Positions 8,647 to 19,420 of a stretch of 64,000 bases of DNA are shown here, one piece after another (position 1 is the stretch's first letter; every line of letters begins with the position of its first letter). The notes under the pieces were generated by a model. That model was not told the origin of the DNA, made no database searches, and worked only from the letters and a program-made list of their open reading frames with translations. Where the stretch lies: contig NZ_HG315671.1 in the NCBI RefSeq assembly GCF_000723205.1, forward strand, positions 2,920,940-2,984,939, read 5' to 3'. Position numbers and translations under genes: made by a program. The stretch is from Formosa agariphila KMM 3901 (GTDB taxonomy: Bacteria; Bacteroidota; Bacteroidia; Flavobacteriales; Flavobacteriaceae).

Positions 8647-10131
8647 ATGGAAAGCCAAGACATAAAGCCCACAACACCCAAAGACGACCCAATTGTAGAA
8701 AACAGAGAACTAAGTATTTGGGAGGCTTTAATACCCGTTTTAGCTTTAGTTGTTATGTTGTTTTACAATGTAAAATATGCCTTTGGCGATGATGCTTTAA
8801 GTGGAAGTAATCAGTTTCTTTTGTTACTTGGAGCAGCAGTTGCCGCGATAGTTGGTTTTAAAAACAAGGTAACTTACGACCAAATGTTGGAAGAAGTAGC
8901 CGAAAATATTAAATCGACTACGGGGGCCTTACTAATTCTTTTATTTGTAGGGTCTTTGGCCGGAACTTGGCTAATTAGTGGTATTATTCCGTCTATGATT
9001 TATTATGGATTACAAATTTTAAATCCTACAATTTTCTTACCGGCCTGTGTTATCATTTGTGCCATTATCTCTATAGCTACGGGAAGTAGCTGGACCACGT
9101 CTGCAACTGTTGGTATAGCTTTAGTTGGTATTGGAAATGCTTTAGGTATAGACCACGGCATGACCGCCGGAGCTGTAATTTCTGGAGCATATTTCGGAGA
9201 TAAAATGTCGCCTTTAAGCGATACTACTAACCTTGCTCCTGCCATGGCTGGAGGCGAGTTATTCTCGCACATAAAATATATGACCTATACTACAGTTCCT
9301 ACTTTAATAGTTACGCTGATACTTTTTATAATTATAGGATTTTCTTTAGACATACACGGAACCACAGACACCTCCGCAATGCTTGCTTCAATAGATGCCG
9401 CATTTAATATTTCTCCGTGGTTGTTTTTAGTACCTATTGCTGTAATATTAATGATTGTAAAAAAAGCACCACCATTACCTGCCTTATTAGTAGGTACATT
9501 ATTAGGAGGCGTATTTGCATTAATTTTTCAGCCAGAAATTGTTAAATCCATTACAGGAACAACAGAACTCAATGCCCTATCGGCTTATAAAGGAATTATG
9601 ACCGCTATTACTGTAGACACGGCAATAGCAACAGAAAGTGCAGAATTAAACGATTTGTTTTCTTCAGGAGGTATGTATGGTATGTTAGGGACGATTTGGC
9701 TAATTATTTGCGCTATGGTTTTTGGTGGTATTATGGATGCTATTGGAGCCCTTTCTAGAATTAGTAAAGCCGTTTTAAATTTATTCGATACCGTATTCGG
9801 ATTATTCGCTAGTACAGTAATTAGTTGTATTGGTTTAAATGCTATTGCAAGCGACCAGTATTTAGCCATTGTTATTCCTGGACGTATGTACAAAAAGGCT
9901 TTTGAAGATAAAGGACTGGCTCCCGAAAATTTAAGTAGAACATTAGAAGACTCCGGAACTGTAACTTCTGTTTTAGTGCCATGGAATACCTGCGGGGCCT
10001 ACCAAAGCAGTGTCTTGGGCGTTGATACATTTCATTATGCGGGCTACGCCTTCTTCAATTATTTGAGTCCGTTTACCACTTTAATTTTTGCGGCTTTTAG
10101 AATTAAAATCAAGCAACTTTCAGATAAATAG
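8647..10131 (+). CDS. NhaC-family Na+/H+ antiporter
   Basis: A 494-residue inner-membrane protein with about a dozen hydrophobic segments and a hydrophilic N-terminus of about 25 residues. Conserved NhaC-type stretches include IATGSSWTTSATVGIA, AVISGAYFGDKMSPLSDTTNLA and the late GMYGMLGTIWLI and SDQYLAIVIPGRMYK blocks. The family exchanges internal Na+ for protons. It stands alone between a terminator and the peroxiredoxin promoter. Some relatives exchange malate for lactate, so substrate is inferred. The match to family is strong. Confidence 0.92.
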   Translation: MESQDIKPTTPKDDPIVENRELSIWEALIPVLALVVMLFYNVKYAFGDDALSGSNQFLLLLGAAVAAIVGFKNKVTYDQMLEEVAENIKSTTGALLILLFVGSLAGTWLISGIIPSMIYYGLQILNPTIFLPACVIICAIISIATGSSWTTSATVGIALVGIGNALGIDHGMTAGAVISGAYFGDKMSPLSDTTNLAPAMAGGELFSHIKYMTYTTVPTLIVTLILFIIIGFSLDIHGTTDTSAMLASIDAAFNISPWLFLVPIAVILMIVKKAPPLPALLVGTLLGGVFALIFQPEIVKSITGTTELNALSAYKGIMTAITVDTAIATESAELNDLFSSGGMYGMLGTIWLIICAMVFGGIMDAIGALSRISKAVLNLFDTVFGLFASTVISCIGLNAIASDQYLAIVIPGRMYKKAFEDKGLAPENLSRTLEDSGTVTSVLVPWNTCGAYQSSVLGVDTFHYAGYAFFNYLSPFTTLIFAAFRIKIKQLSDK

Positions 10132-10226
10132 CCTATCTCTATCAGTTTTAAAATTAACTATAATAAAATCTTATACCATTATAAAAATTTAAAATTTTGT
10201 TTACACTATAAATAGACATTGAGCCG

Positions 10227-10234
10227 TATATTTG
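10227..10234 (+). promoter_or_regulatory. -7 element TATATTTG for peroxiredoxin operon
   Basis: An exact TAnnTTTG match 35 bases before the peroxiredoxin ATG. A TTTG at 10196-10199 lies farther upstream than the usual -33 spacing. Confidence 0.65.
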
Positions 10235-10269
10235 CCTTAGAAAATTAACTATTATAAAATATAAATATT

Positions 10270-10908
10270 ATGGCATTTGTAGGTAAAAAATTTCCAGATT
10301 TAAACGTTGACGCAATGAACGAAATGGGCGATACTTTTAAAGTAAACGTTCTAGAAGAAGCAGTTAACAACAAGAAAAAAGTAGTTTTATTTTGGTACCC
10401 AAAAGATTTCACTTTTGTATGCCCAACTGAATTACACGCATTCCAAGCTGCTGTTGCAGAATTCGAAAAAAGAAACACTATTGTAATTGGTGCATCTTGC
10501 GATACGCCAGAAGTACACTTTGCATGGTTAAACACCGCTAAAGATAATGGTGGAATTGAAGGTGTAACTTACCCAATTTTAGCGGACTCTAACAGAAACT
10601 TAGCATCAACTTTAGGAATCTTAGACATTACAAACGAAACGTATAACGAAGACACTGGAGTTGTAACTGTAGAAGGTGATAACGTCACTTACAGAGCAAC
10701 CTATATTATAGATGAAGATGGTGTTGTACAACACGAAAGTATTAACAACATGCCATTAGGTAGAAATGTTGGTGAATATTTACGTTTAGTAGATGCGTTA
10801 ACTCACGTACAAGAAAAAGGTGAAGTTTGTCCTGCAAACTGGGAAGAAGGAAAAGATGCAATGAGCGCTAACAGAGATGGTGTTTCTAGCTACTTAGCTT
10901 CTCACTAA
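10270..10908 (+). CDS. 2-Cys peroxiredoxin (AhpC/Prx1 type)
   Basis: Thiol peroxidase reducing hydrogen peroxide, alkyl hydroperoxides and possibly peroxynitrite. The peroxidatic Cys is C51 in FTFVCPTEL and the resolving Cys is C187 in GEVCPANW; the GASCDTPEVHFAW stretch is typical. Length 212 is normal for the family. The downstream genes encode a thioredoxin and a small partner protein in the same direction, so the thioredoxin is a plausible reductant. No AhpF is nearby. The ATG follows an A-rich leader typical of the phylum. Confidence 0.96.
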   Translation: MAFVGKKFPDLNVDAMNEMGDTFKVNVLEEAVNNKKKVVLFWYPKDFTFVCPTELHAFQAAVAEFEKRNTIVIGASCDTPEVHFAWLNTAKDNGGIEGVTYPILADSNRNLASTLGILDITNETYNEDTGVVTVEGDNVTYRATYIIDEDGVVQHESINNMPLGRNVGEYLRLVDALTHVQEKGEVCPANWEEGKDAMSANRDGVSSYLASH

Positions 10909-10924
10909 TTAAAATACACAATGC

Positions 10925-10950
10925 ACCATCCTTTTTCACGAAAGGATGGT
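10925..10950 (+). promoter_or_regulatory. Hairpin between peroxiredoxin and thioredoxin genes
   Basis: A 10-bp perfect stem (10925-10934 with 10941-10950) has a 6-nt loop but no T tract after it. It is more likely an mRNA stabiliser or partial attenuator than a full terminator, and would raise peroxiredoxin over thioredoxin. Confidence 0.5.
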
Positions 10951-10970
10951 AATCTAAAAAATCATCTGTT

Positions 10971-11285
10971 ATGGTACAAGAATTAGAACAAGACAATTTA
11001 AGTGAAATTGTATCTGGTAATGATACAGTAGTTGTGCAATATTCAGCAACTTGGTGTGGTAATTGTAGAATTATGAAACCAAAATTTAAAAAATTAGCGA
11101 CCGAAAACGAGAACATCACTTTCGTAATTGCTGATGCTGAAAAATTCACAGAATCTAGAAAACTAGCAAACGTAGATAACTTGCCTACTTTTGCAACCTT
11201 TAAAAAAGGTGAATTTGTAAACCAAGTACAAACGAATAAGTTTGACGTTTTAAAAGAGTTAGTCGATGAAGTTACCAGTAATTAA
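10971..11285 (+). CDS. Thioredoxin-like protein
   Basis: A 104-residue cytosolic thioredoxin-fold protein with active site WCGNC (C29, C32) instead of the classical WCGPC, and the cis-Pro loop in NLPTFATF. No signal peptide. It lies 62 bases after the peroxiredoxin and overlaps the next gene by 20 bases. The likely role is to reduce the oxidised peroxiredoxin, which is inferred from gene order. Confidence 0.9.
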   Translation: MVQELEQDNLSEIVSGNDTVVVQYSATWCGNCRIMKPKFKKLATENENITFVIADAEKFTESRKLANVDNLPTFATFKKGEFVNQVQTNKFDVLKELVDEVTSN

Positions 11286-11523
11286 ACACCTGACTCAATT
11301 TATTGAGGAAAATGATGAAGATTTCGTAAATGAAACCATCGAAACACTTGAAGCTCTTACTGAAGTATCATCACTTAAAGATGAAGAATTAGATGTTATT
11401 GGTGAATTAATATCGAATATGTATGGCGCTATCGAGGTCAACAACATGATAAAAAACGGTACCCCACAGAAAGAAGCTTTAAATAGTTTTATGAAACGTG
11501 TTATGGGTTCTATCGATAAATAA
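11266..11523 (+). CDS. Small acidic protein, DUF6952-like
   Basis: An 85-residue acidic, probably all-helical protein whose start lies inside the thioredoxin gene, so translation is likely coupled. From memory it resembles the flavobacterial family called DUF6952, regularly found after this peroxiredoxin-thioredoxin pair; that name was not checked. No cysteine or metal-binding motif is present. Its conserved position suggests an accessory role in thioredoxin-dependent peroxide defence, but no activity can be assigned. Confidence 0.8.
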   Translation: MKLPVIKHLTQFIEENDEDFVNETIETLEALTEVSSLKDEELDVIGELISNMYGAIEVNNMIKNGTPQKEALNSFMKRVMGSIDK

Positions 11524-11553
11524 GAAAAATTGAAAACTGAAAAACTTTACAAC

Positions 11554-11587
11554 AAAACCACTTTGCGAAAGCAAGGTGGTTTTTTGC
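11554..11587 (+). terminator. Terminator after peroxiredoxin operon
   Basis: An 11-bp or longer stem with a GAAA tetraloop (11567-11570) and one G-U pair, followed by six T. Confidence 0.92.
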
Positions 11588-12043
11588 TTTATAACATCCC
11601 GTAGTTCTTTCACGAGTTTATAACGTCAAAAATAGTATCGATAAAGTTAAACAATTAATAAAAATGTCTTTAGGAAACTTATATTCTATAACTTTAAGTA
11701 TAATTTAAAATAGAAGTTTCCAAGATGAACTAATCGATAAATTTTCAATAGTCTGTTTTCACGAATGCTTTACATGTATTAGTTTCAGCAATTCAGAAGA
11801 AAGCAAACAGTGTCCATATTATGTACTATTACAAAATGTATTTAGGACATTTTTTAAAACCGTCAACTATCGGACTACCAAATAATTACCACAGGTTTTG
11901 AATTCTTATTTTTTTTATTTTAATTTTATATGAACACGAATTAAATAAACTTTAATTATAGATAAAAACAAAATCATCAATTATACTTATACTGATATAG
12001 AATTTGAAAATTAAAAATACCAATTTATAAATATCAACTAATG
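11588..12043. other. Gene-free stretch before katG
   Basis: About 450 AT-rich bases without a plausible coding frame. A weak inverted repeat, TGTCC (11811) with GGACA (11845) followed by six T, is too short in stem to call. No OxyR, PerR or Fur operator was recognised. Confidence 0.4.
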
Positions 12044-12051
12044 TACATTTG
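12044..12051 (+). promoter_or_regulatory. -7 element TACATTTG for katG
   Basis: An exact TAnnTTTG match 39 bases before the katG ATG. Confidence 0.65.
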
Positions 12052-12078
12052 AAAGACAAGAACACATAAAACACCTAA

Positions 12079-14400
<2,322 letters not shown>

Positions 14401-14427
14401 AAATAATATTTTGAGTAACCATAATTG

Positions 14428-14461
14428 CGGTTTCAATTTTATATTGAAGCCGCTTTTTTAG
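14428..14461 (+). terminator. Terminator after katG
   Basis: A 10-bp stem (14428-14437 with 14445-14454, one G-U pair) followed by six T. Confidence 0.9.
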
Positions 14462-14526
14462 TTGTTACACATTTAGATTCTTTATTTCCAATTATGAACA
14501 ACTAATTTCAGTTTGCTTGACGTATT

Positions 14527-14552
14527 AAAAAACCTCTTCAAAAATGAAGAGG
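14527..14552 (-). terminator. Terminator after fasciclin gene
   Basis: A 7-bp stem (14533-14539 with 14546-14552) with an A run on its left, giving a T run on the minus strand. Confidence 0.85.
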
Positions 14553-14588
14553 CACTAAAAGTCAATTTCAAATATCTCTTAAATAAAA

Positions 14589-15167
14589 TTAAGCTTTTGG
14601 TAACAGCACGGTATCAATAACATGAATTACACCATTAGATTGATTAACATCTGCAATAGTAACTTGTGCTGAATTTCCATTCTCGTCTGTAATATAAACG
14701 GCTTCCCCTTTTAACCATGCCGTAATCATACCACCGCTAACAGTTTTAATTTCTGCTTTACCTTTTCCTTTTTTTATCAACTTTAAAAGATCTGAAGCAT
14801 TCCATTGTCCTGAAACAACATGATATTCTAATAGGGCTTGTAATTTCATTTTATTTTCAGGCATTAATAAGGTTTCAACAGTTCCTTTTGGCAAATTAGC
14901 AAAGGCTTCATTAGTTGGTGCAAATACAGTAAAAGGACCTTCACTAGATAACACATCTACTAAATCTCCTGCTTGAACTGCCGACACTAACGTGGTATGA
15001 TCTTTAGAGTTTACTGCATTTTCAACTATATTTTTAGTTGGGTACATTTTAGCTCCACCTACCATAACCGTATGCTCTTTCATCATCCTGTTTTGTGCGA
15101 ACACATTAATAAATGAGAAAATTGCGATTGAAAATAATAGTGATTTAAATACTTTTAATGTTTTCAT
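14589..15167 (-). CDS. Secreted fasciclin (FAS1) domain protein
   Basis: A 192-residue exported protein with signal peptide (about 1-25, ending NVFAQ) and a single FAS1 domain (about 50-190). The domain shows the TVFAPTNEAF block, the LLEYHVVSG (YH) motif and the C-terminal NGVIHVIDTVLLP strand, all hallmarks of the family. FAS1 proteins mediate adhesion or matrix binding; bacterial functions are poorly defined. It is divergent from tpx and lies among peroxide-defence genes, but no link is shown. Confidence 0.95.
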   Translation of the reverse strand: MKTLKVFKSLLFSIAIFSFINVFAQNRMMKEHTVMVGGAKMYPTKNIVENAVNSKDHTTLVSAVQAGDLVDVLSSEGPFTVFAPTNEAFANLPKGTVETLLMPENKMKLQALLEYHVVSGQWNASDLLKLIKKGKGKAEIKTVSGGMITAWLKGEAVYITDENGNSAQVTIADVNQSNGVIHVIDTVLLPKA

Positions 15168-15383
15168 AATTCTGGTTTTAAATATTGTTATTATTGTTTC
15201 AGGTGTATTAACGAATTTTAAAGGATGTCGGTTTTATGTTTTAAAACAATTTAACAATTCATTAACTAGACACTTCAGCTAAACAACTACTTTTAAGCAA
15301 CTTAAATCGCAAACAAAAAATTAAAAAAATAGCATAAACATCTAATTATTATTAATTTTAACCACAAATAAAAAAACGTAATT

Positions 15384-15890
15384 ATGGCAACAGTAACCTT
15401 AAAAGGAAACGAAATACAGACTTCAGGAGATTTACCAAAAGTTGGAACAAAAGCACCCGATTTTACATTAACAACTATAGAATTAGGTTCGAAATCATTA
15501 AAAGATTTTGAAGGAAGTAATATCATTTTAAACATTTTTCCAAGTGTAGATACTGGAACATGTGCACAATCTGTTAGAGAATTTAACAAAGAAGCTAGCG
15601 CTTTAGATAATACAAAAGTACTTTGTATTTCTCGTGATTTACCATTTGCGCAAGCGCGTTTTTGTGGTGCAGAAGGTTTAGAAAACGTAATTTCTTTATC
15701 AGATTTTAAAGATGGTAGTTTTGGAAAAGCTTATGGCGTTAATTTTACTACCGGACCTTTAGAAACATTATTATCTCGTAGTGTAGTGGTGTTAGACGAA
15801 AAAGGAAATGTAAAATATACAGAACAAGTATCTGAAACTGTAGACGAACCGAATTACAAAGCTGCTTTAGATGCTTTAAAAAATGGCTAA
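15384..15890 (+). CDS. tpx: Thiol peroxidase Tpx
   Basis: Atypical 2-Cys peroxiredoxin reducing lipid hydroperoxides and hydrogen peroxide with thioredoxin. The peroxidatic C60 in DTGTCAQSVR and the resolving C94 in ARFCGAEG match the positions (61 and 95) of the Escherichia coli enzyme, with an extra Cys at 81. Length 168 is typical. Its 3' end overlaps the diacylglycerol kinase gene by 8 bases, so the two are co-transcribed. Confidence 0.97.
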   Translation: MATVTLKGNEIQTSGDLPKVGTKAPDFTLTTIELGSKSLKDFEGSNIILNIFPSVDTGTCAQSVREFNKEASALDNTKVLCISRDLPFAQARFCGAEGLENVISLSDFKDGSFGKAYGVNFTTGPLETLLSRSVVVLDEKGNVKYTEQVSETVDEPNYKAALDALKNG

Positions 15891-16251
15891 AAAAGAATCG
15901 TTTCTTGTAAACAGAATTAAAAGTGTAGGATATGCGTATAAAGGCGCTATCCTACTCTTAAAAACCGAATCTAGTATAAAAATCCAATTTGCTATTGCGA
16001 TTTGCGTTACCATAGCTGGATTTTACTATAATATTTCGGCAACAGAATGGATGGTACAAGTACTAGCTATTGGAATTATCATGACAGCAGAAGGTTTAAA
16101 TACTGCTGTAGAAGCTATTGCCGATTTTATTCATCCAGAATTTCACAACAAAATAGGCTTCCTTAAAGACATCTCGGCAGGAGCCGTTTTTATAGCTGCA
16201 ATCGCGGCAACTATTGTTGGTTTTATTATTTATCTACCAAAAGTATTTTAA
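15883..16251 (+). CDS. dgkA: Diacylglycerol kinase family membrane protein
   Basis: A 122-residue inner-membrane protein with three transmembrane segments and the family signature EGLNTAVEAIADF near 70-82. The family phosphorylates diacylglycerol, or undecaprenol in Gram-positive homologues. The UDPK-like form common in Bacteroidota may act on either lipid. It overlaps tpx by 8 bases. Confidence 0.9.
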   Translation: MAKKESFLVNRIKSVGYAYKGAILLLKTESSIKIQFAIAICVTIAGFYYNISATEWMVQVLAIGIIMTAEGLNTAVEAIADFIHPEFHNKIGFLKDISAGAVFIAAIAATIVGFIIYLPKVF

Positions 16252-16285
16252 ATACTATACCCTTAGGATAACCGTTAGTAATTTG

Positions 16286-16293
16286 TATTTTTG
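16286..16293 (+). promoter_or_regulatory. -7 element TATTTTTG for ftsK operon
   Basis: An exact TAnnTTTG match 23 bases before the ftsK ATG. Confidence 0.65.
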
Positions 16294-16316
16294 CTCAAAT
16301 TAACAACAGCGCGTTG

Positions 16317-18770
16317 ATGGCTAAAAAAAAACCGAAAACTAAACAATCTAGTACTCCTAAATTCAAAAAACCAAGTCTGACTTTAACAAACCAACAAAAG
16401 CTTATTTTTGGTAGTTTGCTAATTATAATTGGATTTATTTTAGGTACTGCATTTTTATCTTATTTCTTTACAGGAAAGGCCGACCAAAGTATTCTTAACG
16501 AATTTTCTTTGCGCGAAGCCGAAGCTGAAAACTGGGTAAAAAAGTTAGGTGCAATGCTTAGTGATATCTTTGTATATCGCGGGTTTGGTGTTGCTGCTTT
16601 TATCTTTTCGGGTCTACTTATTCGCTCTGGACTACACGTCCTTTTAGATGTAAACCATGCCAAATTAAGACGGTATTGGTTTTGGGGTATGTACCTTATG
16701 ATTTGGATTTCTGTATTCTTCGGTTTTTTCGGAGAAAAACATTCCATTTTAGGAGGAACTGTAGGCTTCGAAACGAATACGTATTTACAAGATTACATTG
16801 GTATTTTAGGGGTAGCTTTACTCCTATTCTTCGGACTTATAGTATATCTCGCTACACGATTTAAAATAACAATTCATAGTTTTATCGCACTATTTAAGTC
16901 GGCTAAAAAAGATATTTCAGATGAATTAAAATCGGATAGTGAAGCATTTGTGCCTTTCGATAATAGTTTAACAGACGAGGCCGAAGCTATAAAATCGGCT
17001 AATAAAGTTGTTAAATCAGAAAAGCCAAAACCAGAAAAACCAGCGCCTTCTGTAAAAGAAACTATTCCAGAACCTACACCGGTTGTAGAATTTGAACCTA
17101 TAGCTCCAAAACCTGTAAACGAAGTACCTATTAGTACTTTTGAAGTTGAGGCTCCAAAAGAAGAAATTACTACCGAGACTGCCGAGTTAAAAATAGAAAC
17201 CGTTGAAGAAGAACTTTCTGAAACCGATAATTTATCAAATAAATTAGTCGCTGATTTTGGGTTATTTGACCCGACTTTAGAGCTTGGTAAATATCAATTC
17301 CCTCCATTAGATTTATTAAAAAAATACGATAACGAGGGTATTTCTATCAACCAAGAAGAACTTGAAGGCAATAAAAATAGAATTGTAGAAACCTTAAACA
17401 ACTATAAAATTGGTATTGCAAGTATTAAAGCTACTATTGGACCAACAGTTACTTTATATGAAATTGTACCCGAAGCAGGTGTTCGTATTTCTAAAATTAA
17501 AAACTTAGAAGATGATATCGCCTTATCGCTTTCTGCACTAGGTATACGTATTATTGCACCTATACCTGGAAAAGGAACTATCGGTATAGAAGTACCTAAT
17601 AAAAATTCTACCATCGTTTCTATGCGATCTGTAATTGCATCGCAAAAATTTCAGAAAACAGATATGCAATTGCCAATTGCTTTTGGTAAAACCATTAGTA
17701 ACGAAACCTTTGTGGTCGATTTGGCTAAAATGCCTCACATGCTTATGGCTGGTGCTACGGGGCAAGGTAAATCTGTTGGACTGAATGCGGTACTTACATC
17801 TCTGCTTTATAAGAAACACCCTGCTGAAGTTAAGTTTGTATTGGTAGATCCTAAAAAGGTTGAATTAACACTCTTCAATAAGATTGAGCGTCATTATCTA
17901 GCCAAACTTCCAGACGAAGCTGAAGCCATTATTACCGATAACACCAAGGTTATTAATACGCTTAATTCACTTTGTATAGAAATGGATAATCGTTACGAAA
18001 TGCTTAAAAATGCATTATGCCGTAACATTGTAGAATATAATACAAAGTTTAAAGCACGTAAATTAAACCCGAACGACGGCCACGCCTTTTTACCGTACAT
18101 TGTATTAGTTGTAGATGAATTTGCCGATTTAATAATGACGGCAGGTAAAGAAGTTGAAACACCTGTAGCTCGTTTAGCACAATTAGCGCGTGCCATTGGT
18201 ATTCATTTAATTATTGCTACACAGCGTCCGTCTGTAAACGTTATTACGGGTATTATTAAGGCCAATTTCCCTGCCAGAATTGCATTTAGAGTAACAAGTA
18301 AAATAGATTCGCGAACCATTTTAGATGGTTCTGGAGCAGACCAACTTATTGGTCGTGGAGATATGTTATACACCCAAGGAAACGAATTAGTACGTATACA
18401 ATGTGCGTTTGTAGATACTCCAGAAGTAGAACGTATTGTAGATTTTATTGGAGCTCAAAAAGCATTTCCAGATGCACATTTACTTCCGGAATATGTTGGT
18501 GAAGAAGGTGGCACAAATCTTGATATTGATATCTCCGACAGAGATAAATTATTTAAAGATGCTGCCGAAGTTATTGTCACTGCACAACAAGGTTCAGCCT
18601 CATTATTACAACGTAAATTAAAGTTAGGATACAATCGTGCTGGGCGATTAATCGACCAATTAGAAGCTGCTGGAATTGTAGGTCCTTTTGAAGGTAGTAA
18701 AGCCCGACAAGTATTAGTTCCAGATTTTATTGCGTTAGAACAATTATTAGAAAATGAAAAGAATAACTAG
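16317..18770 (+). CDS. ftsK: DNA translocase FtsK
   Basis: Septum-located DNA pump that clears the chromosome at division and activates dimer resolution at dif. Four transmembrane segments occupy about residues 27-185, followed by a Pro/Glu-rich linker shorter than in Escherichia coli. The motor carries Walker A GATGQGKS near 479-486 and Walker B VLVVDEFADL near 597. The winged-helix gamma domain at the C-terminus contains RKLKLGYNRAGRLIDQLE, which reads orienting sequences. The TTG at 16314 directly precedes the ATG at 16317, which is chosen. The lolA-like and lptF/G-like genes follow in the same direction. Confidence 0.97.
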   Translation: MAKKKPKTKQSSTPKFKKPSLTLTNQQKLIFGSLLIIIGFILGTAFLSYFFTGKADQSILNEFSLREAEAENWVKKLGAMLSDIFVYRGFGVAAFIFSGLLIRSGLHVLLDVNHAKLRRYWFWGMYLMIWISVFFGFFGEKHSILGGTVGFETNTYLQDYIGILGVALLLFFGLIVYLATRFKITIHSFIALFKSAKKDISDELKSDSEAFVPFDNSLTDEAEAIKSANKVVKSEKPKPEKPAPSVKETIPEPTPVVEFEPIAPKPVNEVPISTFEVEAPKEEITTETAELKIETVEEELSETDNLSNKLVADFGLFDPTLELGKYQFPPLDLLKKYDNEGISINQEELEGNKNRIVETLNNYKIGIASIKATIGPTVTLYEIVPEAGVRISKIKNLEDDIALSLSALGIRIIAPIPGKGTIGIEVPNKNSTIVSMRSVIASQKFQKTDMQLPIAFGKTISNETFVVDLAKMPHMLMAGATGQGKSVGLNAVLTSLLYKKHPAEVKFVLVDPKKVELTLFNKIERHYLAKLPDEAEAIITDNTKVINTLNSLCIEMDNRYEMLKNALCRNIVEYNTKFKARKLNPNDGHAFLPYIVLVVDEFADLIMTAGKEVETPVARLAQLARAIGIHLIIATQRPSVNVITGIIKANFPARIAFRVTSKIDSRTILDGSGADQLIGRGDMLYTQGNELVRIQCAFVDTPEVERIVDFIGAQKAFPDAHLLPEYVGEEGGTNLDIDISDRDKLFKDAAEVIVTAQQGSASLLQRKLKLGYNRAGRLIDQLEAAGIVGPFEGSKARQVLVPDFIALEQLLENEKNN

Positions 18771-18771
18771 A

Positions 18772-19413
18772 ATGAAAACATTTTTACTTTCACTAACATT
18801 ATGTTTTACCCTTTTAGGCTTCAGTCAGAACGATGCCAAGGCTAAAGCGCTTTTAGACCAAGTGTCTCAAAAAGTTAAATCTTACGATAATATATCATTA
18901 GATTTTAAATATGTCCTTCACAACGCTGCAGAAAACATCAATCAAGAAACCCGTGGTGATGTTATTATGTCTGGTGACAAATACGTTTTAAACATCTTAG
19001 GTGTTACAAGAATTTTCGACGGAAAAACTCTATATAGCATCAATCCAGAAGATGAAGAAGTAACTATTTCTCAAGAAAATCCAGAAGACGCAGGAAGCAT
19101 AACTCCAAGTAAAATGCTATCGTTTTACAACGAAGGTTACACCTATAAAATGGGTGAAAAACAAAACATAAAAGGACGTGATATTCAGTTTGTAAAGTTA
19201 ACTCCTATGGACTCTAATTCAGAGATTAAGCATGTGCTTTTAGGTATAGATCCACAAACAAAACACATTTACAATTTAATTGAGGTTGGACAAAACGGTA
19301 CACAAACTACACTTACAGTGTCATCGTTCGAAACTAACCAAACGCTTTCTAAAGCTCTATTTTCTTTCGACGAAAACAAATATAAGAGCTATTACATCAA
19401 TACTTTAAACTAG
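18772..19413 (+). CDS. LolA-like outer membrane lipoprotein carrier
   Basis: Periplasmic chaperone of the LolA/DUF4292-like fold that carries lipoproteins to the outer membrane. A signal peptide (MKTFLLSLTLCFTLLGFSQ) is followed by a half-barrel domain with the DFKYVLHN and RGDVIMSGDKYVL segments typical of Bacteroidota LolA proteins. The ATG at 18772 lies one base after the ftsK stop and gives a compact signal peptide. An in-frame ATG at 18754 overlapping ftsK is an alternative. No LolB is expected in this phylum. Confidence 0.88.
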   Translation: MKTFLLSLTLCFTLLGFSQNDAKAKALLDQVSQKVKSYDNISLDFKYVLHNAAENINQETRGDVIMSGDKYVLNILGVTRIFDGKTLYSINPEDEEVTISQENPEDAGSITPSKMLSFYNEGYTYKMGEKQNIKGRDIQFVKLTPMDSNSEIKHVLLGIDPQTKHIYNLIEVGQNGTQTTLTVSSFETNQTLSKALFSFDENKYKSYYINTLN

Positions 19414-19420
19414 GTTTTAC

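Noticed and set aside
11811-11856. TGTCC...GGACA hairpin followed by T run
   Set aside because: The stem is only 5-6 bp with a loop near 30 nt, too weak.
3170-11882. Shared 11-mer CGGACTACCAA in two intergenic regions
   Set aside because: Repeats of 11 bases arise often by chance in 64 kb, and flanks do not match.
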